A stretch of 64,000 bases of DNA from Euglena gracilis (Eukaryota > Euglenida > Euglenophyceae > Euglenales): NCBI GenBank assembly GCA_039621445.1, contig CP154956.1, positions 86,560,231 through 86,624,230 on the forward strand, read 5' to 3'. The position numbers and the translations under genes were made by a program. The notes below the pieces were generated by a model. It did no database searches, had not been told where the DNA came from, and saw only the letters and a program-made list of their open reading frames with translations. Positions within the stretch are counted from its first letter, which is position 1. Every line of letters begins with the position of its first letter. This document shows, in pieces, positions 1-10,857 of this stretch.

Positions 1-1394
1 TCGTGTTCACGATGGCCCCCGGGGGGCAAGCGCCGTGCCGGCCGGCCCAACGTACTGAACGCCGATATGGGTAGCGGGGGTAGTGTCCTGCGCAGTCGTG
101 AACTAGCAGTTCGCCAGTCGCCGTCGCCGAGGAGGCAGTTCTTTTTTCCCAAGGAACGGGTTTCACTCCCCAGTTTCCCTTGACACTGGACCCTCGATTT
201 TCAGTAATCAAAAAAAAAGGTAGCAGATTGCCTTATGTTTTGCTGAAGAACAACCGTACCATTTTTTGGGGGGGAACCCCAAAGCAAAGGTAAACGTTCC
301 CTTAAACTTTGCCCCTTTTGACCCCCTTTTATGGAGTCAAGGCAAAACACAGGGTTGTGGGAATTCTGTCTCGAATGAGTTTGGTGCGATAATGTGCGGG
401 TGACGGGCAGTCGCACAGCAGATGCAGCTGCAGTCGTGGATTCACCAGGGGGCTGTCCGGGGGGGGGGGGAGGGGGCAAGCAACGCCCACAAACCAGAAA
501 AGGAAAACCCATCGATACAGATTGAGGAACCGTCCAACCCACAGCGTTTCAATGTTGGCCACAGAAAAACAGAAAGTGCAGACCACTTTTTTTTAGAACA
601 TCTCCTCAGTCGATCCACGTGCGCAACACAGGCTGTGCCGAAAAACACAGCCGGGCCGGGCTAAAGCAGGGGGGGGGTTACAGTACATCGTTGTCGTCGG
701 CATCCCACTCGTTGACGTCGCGGTTCAGCTCCCGGCTCAGGAAGCTGAGTTTGACTTCAGGCCCCCCCTGCAGAGACAGGGGAAGGGGGGGGCAGAAGGC
801 CCCCCCACGTACCCGGGGTGTGTCGGCTGCCGCTGGCGTCGGCAGCCAAAAATTTCCCCAAAAATTCCCCAAAACTTAAAATTTATGCCCTTGGCGCCAT
901 TCCCCCCCCCCCCTTGCCCCATCCGCGGGGGGGGAGTGATTGAAGAATGCACGTCTTCAGGGGGGGCCTGTGCGTGGGCCTTCTCGAGACCCAGTCGCGT
1001 TCGGAGAACGCCATAGGAGAGCTTGAGGACGGACAGATGCGTGCACGATGCCGTTGTGGTGGGGGAGGGGGGGGGCAAGTCGTTTTTTTGCAGTGAAACA
1101 CCACCCAAAAAAATTTGGCACGCAAAAATTTTTTTGCATTCGGTGACTTGGACACGGTGCAGATCTCTGCCCCCCCCCCAAATGAGTTCCCTAACAGTCA
1201 TGAATGTAGTCACCTGGGAGGGGGGGGGGTTCGGGGGCCCGAAAGAAATGAATTCCCAAACAGTCCTCAACGGGGGGGCCACTCAGGTAAATCCACAAGT
1301 GTGCTGACGGGGGAGGGGGGGGGGCATCGGCATCGTGGTTGGCGCTCCAGGCTGGCGCTCCAGGCTGCCGCAAGGCACCGCAACCCCAGACTGC

Positions 1395-1955
1395 CGCCTG
1401 ACTCCCACGGCAATGCTCACGGCAACCACAGGCTCGTTTGTCACAGCCAGGTCCACACGGACATTAACCAATGCGTGAAGCCATCCGTTGCACGATGAGT
1501 CCCTTTCCACAATTCAATGCATGATGCCAGCAGAGTATGAAAAGCATCTCTGTCATAAACGACACATTCCAGGATCATGAAACCCCAACCAACACATTCT
1601 GCCGCCGGCAAAGCAGATTACCAGCATGCCGGACCAGACATCGTCATCCTGCAGGGGGGACCTGGACGATGTACTCCATCCATCCACCATCAATGTAGCA
1701 GACCGTCCAGTGACTGACCGCACCACCCTCTGGAACTCCGCCTCGTACAACGCGTTCAGGAGCGGCCCGCCGACCGACTTCCGCGACGGCGGCCGGTAGC
1801 CAGGTCTCAGGGCTTGGATCAGCTTCAGCATGTTCTGGTTCTCTGCCGTTCTGAACGGCATGCGGCAGCCCACGATTGCGCGGACGAAGAGCTCGTCCAG
1901 GCGGCGCCGGGTGGACTCGTCGGTGACGATGGGGTGCAGCCGCTCCTGGTACCGG
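1395..1955 (-). pseudogene. hAT-like transposase fragment with DUF659 domain
   Basis: The minus-strand reading from about 1955 down to 1655 gives a GC-rich open stretch starting near YQERLHPIVTDESTRRRLDE. It continues through MPFRTAENQNMLKLIQALRP and PPSRKSVGGPLLNALYEAE to SVTGRSATLMVDGWS. The order 'pF..aEN..l..Li..LrP.Y.PPSRK.lgGpLL...Y' then 'g.satLmvDGWS' is the signature of DUF659, the N-terminal part of hAT-type transposases and their domesticated relatives. A second block lower down (about 1480-1395, minus) reads VTNEPVVAVSIAV. It fits the stretch that normally follows DGWS, so an intron or insertion probably separates the two. I see no BED finger upstream and no C-terminal dimerisation domain downstream inside the window, so this is partial: an old element or a host gene derived from one. 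The GC-rich codon use resembles host exons. Confidence 0.6.
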
Positions 1956-1964
1956 GGGCGGCTG

Positions 1965-2140
1965 GCCGTCCGTCCGTCCGAGCCGTCCGGACCTCTTCAG
2001 CCGGACCTATGCTGGACGCCCAGCCGTCCGTCCGGACGAAGCATTTTTTCGCCAGCCGTCCGTCCAGCCGGACCAAAGTCTGTCTTGCCAGCCGGCCGGA
2101 CCAAAGTCTGTCTTGCCAGCCGGCCGGACCAAAAAAAAAA
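1965..2140. repeat. CCGTCCGTCCGGAC-type short repeat cluster
   Basis: This stretch is built from overlapping copies of AGCCGTCCGTCCGGACC and GCCAGCCGGCCGGACCAAA. The last unit (CCAAAGTCTGTCTTGCCAGC) occurs twice in tandem. The same vocabulary reappears at 3395-3720, so this is a dispersed repeat family. It is GC-rich and open in several frames, but the frames only translate the repeat. Confidence 0.7.
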
Positions 2141-2209
2141 TACTTCCGCCTGAAAAGCAATAACCGCTTCCCTCTACTCTTCGTGTCAAATCACGAAAAA
2201 TCATGAAGT

Positions 2210-2287
2210 TGCCCCCCCCGGGGCGGGATTCGAACCCGCGACCTACCGGTCACACACTAACCACACGACCGCTATACCACGAGGGGC
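2210..2287 (-). tRNA. tRNA-like gene, anticodon not assigned
   Basis: The minus strand has a perfect T-arm (GCGGG TTCGAAT CCCGC), which gives an ideal B box (GGTTCGAATCC). An A-box-like stretch (GTGGTATAGCGG) lies near the 5' end, and the 5' acceptor strand is GCCCCTC. The 3' acceptor side has become a run of eight G. GCCCCTC can pair with GGGGGGC through one wobble only if about five extra bases are allowed after the T-arm. No clean anticodon stem forms. It could be a functional divergent tRNA, a tRNA pseudogene or a tRNA-derived promoter. Confidence 0.45.
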
Positions 2288-2299
2288 GATATAATTCTG

Positions 2300-3200
2300 A
2301 AAACAAAAAATTTTAAGTTCTTTTTGGTCTTCCCTCTTTTAAAAAGGGGGAATGGGTTTTTGAGGTTCAGGAAGCCAAAAAATTTTAACCTGTGCGCGTT
2401 CAATTTTCAAGTTGAAAATTTCAAAAGTTTAAAAAATTCATTTTTTGAAAATTTCATCAAAAAAGCTTCAAAAACTGAAAAACCAACACACAAGAACATG
2501 GACAACAGAAAAATCAAGGCCGCACAAACCAATTAAGGTGGAACCGTTGCTTGCCAAGGAACCTTCAAGCATCTTGAACAAACTTCTCATTTGAAAAAAA
2601 GGCACACCTTCAATTGACTTCAAAACACTTGGTCAGTCTCAAAACTTCTTTCCATTCAAATCCAACTTTGTCAAATTGAATCTTTGACTTGAAGTCTTTC
2701 CATTGAAATCAAGTCTGTCTTAATCTCAATGTCCTGTGAAAAGTGAACCAAATGAGCATCATTTACTCAATCATGAACTAAATCCCTGTGGCTCCCATTT
2801 ATCATCCAAAAGATGAACAATGAAATGTGCCAGATGTAGCATGAAAGATGTCATAGAAATGTGCAGAAGAAAACTGTCGTAAAAACCATTTTGAAGGCAT
2901 GCCACAGACGAATGAAATGATGCTAAAGTATGATGAAGCTGCATGCATGTGGCCTACAAAAAATGTTTGGCAGTTTACAAACACTCCAGAAGAACACAGC
3001 AGGAGCAACAACAGGGAACATACCTTCAACTGTGAAACTATCAGCACGAACTTATCACACGAAATGAACTCATCTCTTCGATTTCAATCATTTCAAACAG
3101 TGAAACATCTTTTGATTGTGCCTCTGTCTGAATTTAAAATGTCTGTCCGCCAGTGAAATTCCATCTGCCATGGAAAAGTTCGCCCCAAACGGATCTAATT
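2300..3200. other. AT-rich spacer between tRNA-like genes
   Basis: This is low-GC sequence with no splice-bounded exon I can support. One open frame (2899-3156, plus) shows no family resemblance and has the same base composition as its surroundings. Confidence 0.4.
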
Positions 3201-3238
3201 TCGGTCCTAATTTAGTGTCCGCGAGCTTAAAAATTCAA

Positions 3239-3309
3239 GGTCCCACCCGGGATTGAACCGGGGATGTTGGAATCCAAGTCCCGGGTGCAGACCGCTACAC
3301 TATGGGACC
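3239..3309 (-). tRNA. tRNA, Gln-like body with TGG at the anticodon position
   Basis: The minus strand reads GGTCCCA ... TGGGACC, a perfect 7-bp acceptor stem. The T-arm is also perfect (CCCGG TTCAATC CCGGG), and GTGTAGCGG fits an A box. The body resembles eukaryotic tRNA-Gln (GGTCCCATRGTGTARYGG). The anticodon loop reads CTTGGAT, which puts TGG (Pro) where Gln tRNAs have TTG. Only the inner three pairs of the anticodon stem form well. It is 71 nt long with no intron. It is a likely tRNA or a mildly degenerate copy, and the isotype is uncertain. Confidence 0.6.
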
Positions 3310-3394
3310 AATGAGTGAAAGCTAAAATGAAAACTATGTAAAAAATTGAACCTTTCTCCTTTGTTGGTCCTGCGTCCGATTCCGTACATCCGTC

Positions 3395-3720
3395 CAGCAC
3401 CCTGTCCAGCCGTCCGTCCACATGAAAGGAATTTTCTCTGGCCGTCCGTCCTCCACACCAGCCATGCAAAACTGGTATATATCTGCCTAAACTCGCGTGC
3501 ACTGAGACGCCTGCGCTTCCAAAGACCCATCCGGCCAGCCGGCCAGCCGGCCAGCCGGCTAGCTGGCCAGCCGGCCAGCCGGCTAGCTGGACCAAGTGCA
3601 TTTTCTTCAGCCGTCTGGACCAAGCCCACAAGGTCAGCCGTCCGTCCGGACCTTCGCTTTTTTCACCAGCCGTCCGTCCGTCCGTCCGTCCGCCTCCACC
3701 GTACCTTCTTCCGGGGGGTC
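3395..3720. repeat. GCCGTCCGTCCG / GCCGGCCAGCCGG repeat cluster
   Basis: This is a second copy of the repeat vocabulary seen at 1965-2140. It also holds a tandem run of CCAGCCGG / CTAGCTGG units at about 3530-3595 and (CCGT)n at about 3667-3692. It lies immediately upstream (genomic right) of a tRNA, as the first cluster does, so the cluster and a tRNA-like unit may belong to one dispersed unit. Confidence 0.65.
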
Positions 3721-4119
3721 TCCGTCTGCAGCACCTCTGAGAAGACAGACTCGGGCATCCGTTCGGGAAGTGACACACACCCGGGGAGATGGGCCCATTG
3801 GTACTGCTACTGCTGCTGCTGGAGGACTGTGTTCCGCTGTCGTCCACCACCACACAATCCATCAATCCAGCACTGATAATATGGCCTTCACGGCCCCCTT
3901 CTCGTCGGACTGGCGAATATAATAAACCCAAACTCCATCCAGTCGGCGGCCGCCTGTCATGGCTGGGAAGGGTGAAAGTAGGATCAGCATCCAATCGCGT
4001 GTCTTTTATTGTCTTTTATTCGTGCTGTTTTTTTCGGGGTGAAAAAGACGGAAAAAGACGTTTTAGACGGCGTCGAATTGTCGAAATGGTCTTTTATTCG
4101 AAAAAAAGACTTTGGCGCC

Positions 4120-4335
4120 ACACTGGGGGGGGGCGAGCGGCCGCGCGGGCGGCCGCGCGGGGGGGAGGGGGGGGAGGGGGGTACGAAAACCCCAGGTCAG
4201 TTTTATGCTAGGCACAGGAGGGGGGGGGGGGGAAGGGGGGGGCGAGGGGCCGCGCGGGCGGCCGCGCAGGGGCCGCGCGGGGGGGGGGGGGGCGGGGGGT
4301 CCGGGACCCCCCCGAGCGGCGCGCCTAGCCTCCAA
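4120..4335. repeat. poly-G / GGCCGCGCGGG element, partial copy
   Basis: Long G runs alternate with GCGGCCGCGCGGGCGGCCGC. The stretch from GCTAGGCACAGG (about 4207) to GCGCGCCTAGCCTCC (about 4333) matches the ends of the larger element at 5734-6198. Confidence 0.6.
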
Positions 4336-5115
4336 TCGCCTGGTCGACTAGTTGTCCCAACCTTAGTGGAGGGCATTCTTGTAAACACCTGCATCTAATA
4401 ACCTAATTGAAGGAAATTTGCCAAAATAATTTGAAAGGAAGCCATTCTTTGTGCATTATTTTGGCTGGCAACAGCTGGATCTCTCCGGAGAAAACTTTTT
4501 GGGGGATCTCCACCAGGTTGTGTAACCTCAAAAATGCAGTCTTGCTGGACCGCGATAACATGCCTTGCAACCGAAGAAAATCACAATGTTCATAACACAC
4601 AACAGAACACACACATGTGCATAAACCCACACACCTCACACCACATGAGCAAACTGCACAACATGCAACACCCGCACTTGCAAGCCCCCCTCCGTGCACA
4701 ACAAACTCAAAAGTGTGGTCGCACCATTTTTTTAGAACAAAATTTGAACAATTTTCGGCGATCTTGACTTTTTTTTGTCAAGCCCTTGTCATTTTGGATC
4801 GATTTTGGGGGCAAAAAGTTCTTGCCATTTTGGCTGTGACATTGTGGACATGTGGAGTCCCCCCCCAACCAGAGGGATCCGACCCCCACCTAGCCACTTG
4901 GAGTGGTGCCACGTGGAGGAGGACTTTCCTCTGTTTTCCGCCCGAACTGCGGAAAATTGAGTTGACCCCCAAAAACGGGTCCTCCCCAACGCCCCAAAAA
5001 TGGTGGTGATTGGTGCCAGATCTCCCGTGGTCCTGAAGAAAACCTGTGGCTTGGCAATGAGTCATGGTATCCATCCTTGGTGTCCAGACCTCTGACCCAA
5101 CCCGAGTGTCTGCAA

Positions 5116-5220
5116 GCAGGCTGGATAGAGGTAGAGGGATAGAGGTAGAGGTCGAGGTAGAGGTAGAGGTAGAGGTAGAGGTAGAGGTAGAGGTAGAGGT
5201 AGAGGTAGAGGCAGAGGTGT
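5116..5220. repeat. (GAGGTA)n tract led by a transposon-end relic
   Basis: CAGGCTGGATAGAGGTAGAG (missing one G) leads into about 15 units of GAGGTA. The same head, CAGGGCTGGATAGAGGT, forms the terminal inverted repeat of the 10,879-13,398 element. This is therefore best read as a solo or decayed left end whose subterminal hexamers have expanded. Confidence 0.6.
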
Positions 5221-5399
5221 AAGGTTGCTTTCGATAACCATGACCGCCCTCAAACCTCAAACGACCCCCCTTGAGAGCTTTCAATTGACATGGCAGATTT
5301 CACAAATTAAGATTGTGTTTTGGAATGCACAATCGGTGAAAATAAACGATGTGTGCATGGCTGAATCCTCGGCCATCTGGAAAGGAGAAACGTTCTCAT

Positions 5400-5545
5400 T
5401 TCACAGAAGGTCGAACAGTTTTCAAGATAGGCCCGTTTCTATAAAACGGTTTTCAAGACAGGCGTCCGTTTCTTCAAAACGGTTTTCAGAGGGGCGCCGT
5501 TACTATAAAATAGTTTTCAGAGGGGTGCCGTTTTCTTGACAAAAA
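5400..5545. repeat. short tandem repeat, about 37 bp period
   Basis: About four degenerate units carry TTTTCAAGACAGGCGTCCGT / AAAACGGTTTTCAGAGGGGC variants. It is non-coding. Confidence 0.55.
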
Positions 5546-5655
5546 AACCACAAAAAAATGACCAAAAAACCACCGAACAGGTTCCGATTGTCGAACGTTG
5601 TTCAAGACAGGTGTGTGGGCCCTGCGAAATAGATTTTTAGAACAATCGACCGCAC

Positions 5656-5731
5656 TAACGGTTTTAGCAGGGGCGCTGGGTGGCCTGGCGGTTCGGCGCC
5701 TTCGGACCGCCTGGCGCCCCTGCTAAAACCG
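5656..5731. repeat. near-perfect hairpin
   Basis: AACGGTTTTAGCAGGGGCGC near the left end is inverted as GCGCCCCTGCTAAAACCGTT at the right end, around a GGCGCCTTCGG-rich loop. This is a MITE-like or cruciform-forming unit, directly adjoining the next element. Confidence 0.6.
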
Positions 5732-5733
5732 TT

Positions 5734-6198
5734 GGAGGCTAGGCACAGCGGGGGGGGGGGGGGGCTGAGGGGGGGGGGGGGGCGAGCCGCGCGAGGGCGG
5801 CCGCGCGGGGGGGGAGGGGGGGGGCGGGGGGTCCGAGGGAGACCGCGCGGGCGGCACACACCCAAAAACCGCTGATTTTCGGGTCCAAAAAGTGTTCATT
5901 TTTTGCCATTTTTGGGCCATTTTTGACCCAAAAAGTGCTTTTTTGGCCGCGCGCAGAGCGCGCGGCCCCCAAATTTGCCATTTTGTGTCCGAAAATGGTC
6001 ATTTTTGGTCATTTTTGGCCTCAAAAAATCGCGATTTTTTCACCCAAAATTTTTTTTCTTGGCTATGCTAGGCACAGTGGGGGGAGGGGGGGGTCCAGGG
6101 GGGGGGGCGAGCGGCCGCGCGGGCGGCCGCGCAGGGGCCGCGCGGGGGGGGGGGGGGGGGGGGGGGCCGGGCCCCCCCGAGCGGCGCGCCTAGCCTCC
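5734..6198. mobile_element. TIR element with GGAGGCTAGGC ends
   Basis: The left end GGAGGCTAGGCACAG and the right end GCGCCTAGCCTCC are inverted copies. GTT flanks both sides, a possible 3-bp target duplication. Inside are poly-G blocks, GGCCGCGCGGGCGGCCGC segments and an AT-rich core. There is no plausible coding capacity. An inner copy of the left end (GCTAGGCACAGTGG, about 6065) suggests a composite or nested insertion. Confidence 0.55.
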
Positions 6199-6719
6199 GT
6201 TAGTGGCAGTCAATTTTTGTATATGGTGCCAGAACTGTGGGATTTGACAAATTAATTTGTCATATTTTGGAATCAAGAATAATATTTTTGAAAATAAGAG
6301 TGGCTGAGTTCTGTGGCCATCTGTCAAAAGCCATTGAGAAGAGCTTTCGATCGAGGGGCAAAGATGCAGAAAATTGCTGATCTCAAAAGTGTGCTTGGTG
6401 GGATGAACCAAAAGGAAGCAATTGCAGACGGGTTTGTGGCGGCATTTCTTCAAGCTGGTGAATTGCATTTGGCACAACACAACACAAACCCGCACACTGC
6501 GCTGCCATACGTTGGCGCTGATTTTTTGTTGCTTCGCAGTGCCTCTTTTGCTTTCCCCATTGACCTGAATATTTAGAATGAAAGAGGCTCAAGAAGCCAA
6601 AGTACAAAGAGAAATCACCCATTTCACCAAGGAAAACGGAAAACCAGGCGGTTTTTTGGAAGCACAAACAATCACGAACAATCACAAACAATCACAAACA
6701 ATCACAAACTGGATTTCAG

Positions 6720-7130
6720 GCTTCCTAGCACGAACCGTTGGTAAACCCGGCATGCATATCCAGAAAGCCGCATCCATGGAAGAGAAAGTGAAAGTTGAGA
6801 TGTGCTAGAGACATTGGGCCTTGGAGGTTTGTCAGGTGATGAGGGAGCGGTTTGCCCGAAAAGGACCATTTTGCTGCTCATGGGTCTAGACTTTTCGCAA
6901 AAATTTCTGAAAAATTGCAAAAATAGTGGCATTTTGACCATTTCTGGGGTGGGGGGAAGTGGGTGGGACCCCTGTGACCACCCTCCCTCGCTCCAGACAC
7001 GTTTCTAGGGGCATTGGCGTTTTGCATAAATCCTGTTGTGCCTCTGCAGTTCACCGATGACAAAGTTTTCTGTGACCATCCATTGGTTGAAGGGTTGCCC
7101 ACAGCATTCCACGAAAACCCGTTGGGGGGG
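6720..7130 (+). pseudogene. broken relic of the BED/DDE_1 transposase
   Basis: The frame ending near 6805 reads QKAASMEEKVKVEM. The frame from about 7010 reads AFCINPVVPLQFTDDKVF. Together they match the 10.9-13.4 kb transposase, which has PKASSMENKV followed by FCMNPTVPFRLVDDPFF. About 200 bp of unrelated AT-rich sequence with stops separate the halves, so this copy is dead. No terminal repeats could be paired around it, though the solo end at 5116 may belong to it. Confidence 0.55.
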
Positions 7131-7234
7131 TGTTTCAAAGCCTCCACTCTTTTCCTTGCTTCTGGGGGGGGGGTCCCGCAGGACCCCCGTCGAGTCATCC
7201 AGACTGGGCGAGTACGAGGGGGGTCCGGGGGAGC

Positions 7235-7400
7235 TGGGGTCCCCACGGCCAGCCAGATACCAGCCAGACGTCCTCTTCCTCTTTTTTTCACCAGCCACCA
7301 GCCAGACCTCCTCCTCCTCTTTTCTCCCAGCCACAAGCCACGGCCAGCCGCGGCTGGCCGTGGCTGGCCGCGGCTGGGGCGCCTCCTCCTTTTTTTTTAG
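7235..7400. repeat. CAGCCAGACCTCCTCCTCCT / GGCCAGCCGCGGCTGG repeat
   Basis: Copies of CCAGCCAGACCTCCTCCTCC are followed by GCCGCGGCTGGCC palindromes. A second copy of the same family lies at 9990-10165. Both are next to AGCTCCGGGG-type segments. This is a dispersed, non-coding repeat. Confidence 0.6.
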
Positions 7401-8306
7401 TGGCTTCAAAAATTATATACGGCAAAGACCGCACGGCGCAACCGCGTCGGTTTTTATTACGCTCGACGGCTGCGCTCGCCAGGTTTAATCACAACATCCA
7501 CCCCGGCGGATGAGTCAACAGCGAGCAGTAGTAACCGGGGTCCACGGAACGAGAAGTGCTGCGCAAGACGAGACTGTTTATTTTTCGGGTGGATGAACAT
7601 TTCTTCAACATATTTCACGGCAGCACCATATGACTGCACCGGAAGAACCGGAAAGGGGGGGGGTGGGTCGACCCCCCCCCCACACCCACCACAACATTTT
7701 CACCAATTTCGGGAAAACGGGGATTTTGGCCAAAACAGTTTTTTGAAAAATAAAACCCAAAAACACGTGATTTTTGATGGAAAAAAACCTTTTCACAAAA
7801 AGGCTCAAATTTTTCCGTCCTAAAAAATCATACTTTTTAGGAGGGGGGTGAAATAAACGAAGGTCAAAAAAGTCAAAAAAGTGGACAAACTTTTGGCAAC
7901 AGTCAAATTTTACTGACATTTTTCTCGTTGAACAACACATATTTTGCCAAAAAAAACGCAAACAAAATGCTTTTCTGCCCCCCCCGTTCCAAGAGAATGG
8001 CACCCAAACAACTCCTTCCTGAGAGAATCCTGTGGCCCAAAACTGGCCACCACATCCAGCCCAAAACTGGCCAGAACATCTGGCCCAAAACTGGCCAGCA
8101 CATCTGGCCCCCCCCAAAAAACCATGACATTGCAAAAAATGTGAAATGCAAAATTTTGGGCCGTTTGCCAGATTGAAAAACTTCTCCCCCAATTTTTTGG
8201 CTTCCAAGAACATTTGTTGAACAGCAAATAAAGAACACAAGAAACAGATATGGAAGTTTCAGAAGAAAACCAGCATCTAAGGGCAAAATGTCTGTGAAAT
8301 CTGTCT

Positions 8307-8573
8307 TCAGACTTGAAACTTGTGATCCCAACAGGGGCAAGTAGCAAGTACCAAGCAGAAAACAAGTAGACCCACCAAGGGCCTGTCACCGTGTTGCAGG
8401 CAGGCCTCTGCTCGATCGAATTTGGATTTGTTCAGAGCAAAGGCCTGAGTGGCCTGCATGTGGTGATGTTGGCCATCTTTCCACAAACAAATAAGTTCCT
8501 GTATTTTCACTTCACTTCGGCACCCTGTACTTTGATCATATATATCCCACACCGCTTCCTCCCGAAACGGCAT
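8307..8573 (-). CDS. unrecognised open frame, 88 residues
   Basis: The minus-strand frame runs from MPFREEAVWDIYDQSTG to FDRAEACLQHGDRPLV and then into a hydrophobic tail. Composition is ordinary rather than repetitive, unlike most frames here. I recognise no family and see no splice-defined neighbours. It could be an exon, a transposon remnant or chance. Confidence 0.2.
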   Translation of the reverse strand: MPFREEAVWDIYDQSTGCRSEVKIQELICLWKDGQHHHMQATQAFALNKSKFDRAEACLQHGDRPLVGLLVFCLVLATCPCWDHKFQV

Positions 8574-8869
8574 TGTGACACTGAAGGAGAAGGATTAGGA
8601 ATGCAGGATCAATACGGTGGTGGGGCGAACCGAATCCACCGACCAGTGGCACAGCCTACTGGATTTGAGTGTTCAGGGGAGTCGGAGGCTATGTACAGAT
8701 GGGGCAACCCCATGGTCAGCCAGAGGTGACAAGTGTGCGGGAGGGAAGCGGGCAAGACCCAACTTCCATATAAGGCGGAGGGGAGGGCAGGGCGGTGCGT
8801 GCCGTTGTCTGGTTTCGTGGTCCGCGGGTGTGGGAGGTTAGGCAGGGGTGGGGGGGGGCTGTGGACCCC

Positions 8870-9225
8870 CCCGGTGAAGTTCACCGGTGAACATTCACCG
8901 GGGGGAGGGGGGGGTACTTTCGGCGGTGAAGTTCACCGGTGAAGTTCACCGGTGAACTTCACCGTTTTGATGGTTGGGGGTGAAATTTTCATGGGTAAAA
9001 TTTTGCTCCTTTCCTCTCAAAATGGTCATTTTGAGGTTGATGCTTCATGGAATTTTATTGAAATTTCCGAAAACCTGCCCAAAATGCCATTTTTGGCCAT
9101 TTTTGGCCAAAAAAGTGCTCTCTTGGTGAACTTCACCGGTGAAGTTCACCGATGGGTTAGGCAGATGGGGGGGGGAGGGGGTCTAGGACCCCCCGGTGAA
9201 CTTTCAAACAGTGAACTTCACCATA
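8870..9225. repeat. TTCACCGGTGAA palindrome clusters
   Basis: Two clusters (about 8870-8965 and 9125-9222) carry repeated GGTGAAGTTCACCGGTGAAC palindromes around an AT-rich core. Each cluster is joined to a GGTTAGGCAG(A/G)GGGGG-type G run. The arrangement looks like one foldback element or two nested copies. Confidence 0.6.
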
Positions 9226-9492
9226 GGGGGGGGGGAGGGGGGTCAAAATGACCAAAGTCTACTGCCTGATCTCCGTGGGAGAGGTGGGGGGCGGGTTGGT
9301 TGTTGTCTTCTGCCTCTTGTTTTCTTCTTTTCTCTTTCTTCTGCTCTGCTGCTGTTTTTTTTTGGTTAACGGAGCAGGTGCTTGGGTTGCAGGAGGTGGA
9401 AAATCTCTCGTAGCAGGGCGATGGCCATTTTTTTGCGTGTGAGTGATTCATAATTTCTTCCAAAAAAAGACATTTTCCAGTGAGGAAAACTT

Positions 9493-9562
9493 GCACACAG
9501 CGGGGTTTGAACCCGCGACCTCACAGTTCCGAACTGCATGCCGTACCAACTATACTGTGTGC
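9493..9562 (-). tRNA. tRNA-Pro(CGG)
   Basis: The minus strand has a perfect acceptor stem (GCACACA/TGTGTGC). The anticodon loop TTCGGAA presents CGG on a four-pair stem plus one wobble, and the variable loop is AGGTC. The T-arm is perfect (GCGGG TTCAAAC CCCGC). It is 70 nt long, with no intron and no encoded CCA. The D-arm is plausible but not tight. This is the best of the three tRNAs here. Confidence 0.7.
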
Positions 9563-9710
9563 ACGATACACTTCTCAATATCAAATGAGAAAAAGGACTA
9601 GTCCAACAAATGAAGCGGAAGAAAATTTCGGGACAAAACACCAAATCTTGGAAAAATACCACATTTTGAAAGTTGTCATATGCAAATTTCTGTTCTGGTT
9701 AATGTGGTGT

Positions 9711-9880
9711 ACCACCCCCCCCCCTTATTGTCCCCCCCCCTTATTGTCCCCCGGCCGACGGGGGATTTTTTGGCCCGGCCAATGAAATTCCTTTGGTACC
9801 CCCTTATTGTCCCCCCCCCTTATTGTCCGGTCGGGCCTCCCGGGGAGAGGTGGGTGGGACAATAAGGGGGGGGGGGTGGT
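9711..9880. mobile_element. poly-C-headed miniature TIR element
   Basis: The left end is ACCACCCCCCCCCCTTATTG, followed by a second CCCCTTATTGTCC unit. The right end is the inverse, GGACAATAAGG...GGTGGT. It is 170 bp long, with two further internal copies of CCCCTTATTGTCC. It is non-coding. Confidence 0.65.
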
Positions 9881-9989
9881 ATGGGGCACATCAAAGATGC
9901 GGAGTACATGTGCGCCGAGCACCCGGAATCAGGACTTGCCCAGTTCGCGACAAGAACGAAAAAATTTTCCACAAAAAATTTTTTTTCCA

Positions 9990-10165
9990 CCGCGGCCAGC
10001 CAGACCTCCTCCTCCTCTTTCAGATCCTCAACACAGAATCCAGCCAGACCTCCTCCTCCTCTAAATCCCCCCAGCCAGCCGTGGCTGGCCATGGCTGGCT
10101 AGACCTCCTCCTTTTTTTTTTTGCCAGCCAGCCAGCCGCGGCTAGCTGCGGCTAGCCAGATACCC
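9990..10165. repeat. CAGCCAGACCTCCTCCTCCT repeat, second copy
   Basis: This belongs to the same family as 7235-7400, with three CAGCCAGACCTCCTCC units and GGCTGGCCATGGCTGG-type palindromes. Confidence 0.6.
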
Positions 10166-10702
10166 CAGCTCCGGGGTCTGGACTGGTCAGGCACAGGGGG
10201 GTGGGGGAGTCTCGCAGACCCCCTGTCGAGCTCCGAACTCAACCAGACACCAGGGGGTTTTGGGACCCGAAGTCGACTGCCTACCCCCTTTGATGATTTT
10301 TGCTTTTTCAAAAAAAAACATGTTTTTTGGTTGTTTTTTTTATTATAAAAAAACCCTCTTCTTTAAAAAACAACAAAAAAACGTCAACCCTGATGTGAGA
10401 ATCAGGCGTTGTTGCAAGGGCTTTCCCCTTTCAACTCGTGACACCGAATCACAACTCAGCCGTTTTTTTTTTGAAATTCATCAAACACTGTCACAACGTT
10501 GGGACCGGGGTAGAAGGTGCTTTGCTTCCTTCTGCTCCATGGTGGTCCCAAGCAGCTCCTCCAATCACACTGCCGTCTCATCCACCACCACGATCATGTT
10601 GATCCTCTCTTGCTCCATCAAAGAGCGAAGCAACCTGTGGTACTTCTCGACACGTGCCTCCTCATCATACTTGCAGTTAGTGCGACCGGAAAAAATGGTT
10701 CT

Positions 10703-10857
10703 GTGCGCCGCGACCACCGCGGAATTTTTTTTTGTAACCGGCAGCACTGCGGCAATTTTTTTTCTGTGCGCCGCGAATGCCGCGGCACTGGTTTATGTGT
10801 GCGCCGCGACCGCCGCGGAAACTTTTGAAGTTTGTGCCGCGACCACCGCGGCAATTG
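10703..10857. repeat. CCGCGACCACCGCGG repeat array, left of transposon
   Basis: Five units of about 30-40 bp are built on GYGCCGCGACCACCGCGG, each followed by an A/T run. The array stops just before the left end of the 10,879-13,398 element. An array of the same unit occurs about 210 bp past its right end (13,620-13,775). Confidence 0.75.

Noticed and set aside
4009-4400. Gly/Arg/Pro-rich open frames
   Set aside because: They come from G runs and GGCCGCGCGGG repeats and show no splice edges or codon bias.
6313-6576. 87-residue frame upstream of the transposase relic
   Set aside because: It might be an N-terminal piece of the relic, but nothing comparable is seen in the better copy at 10.9 kb.
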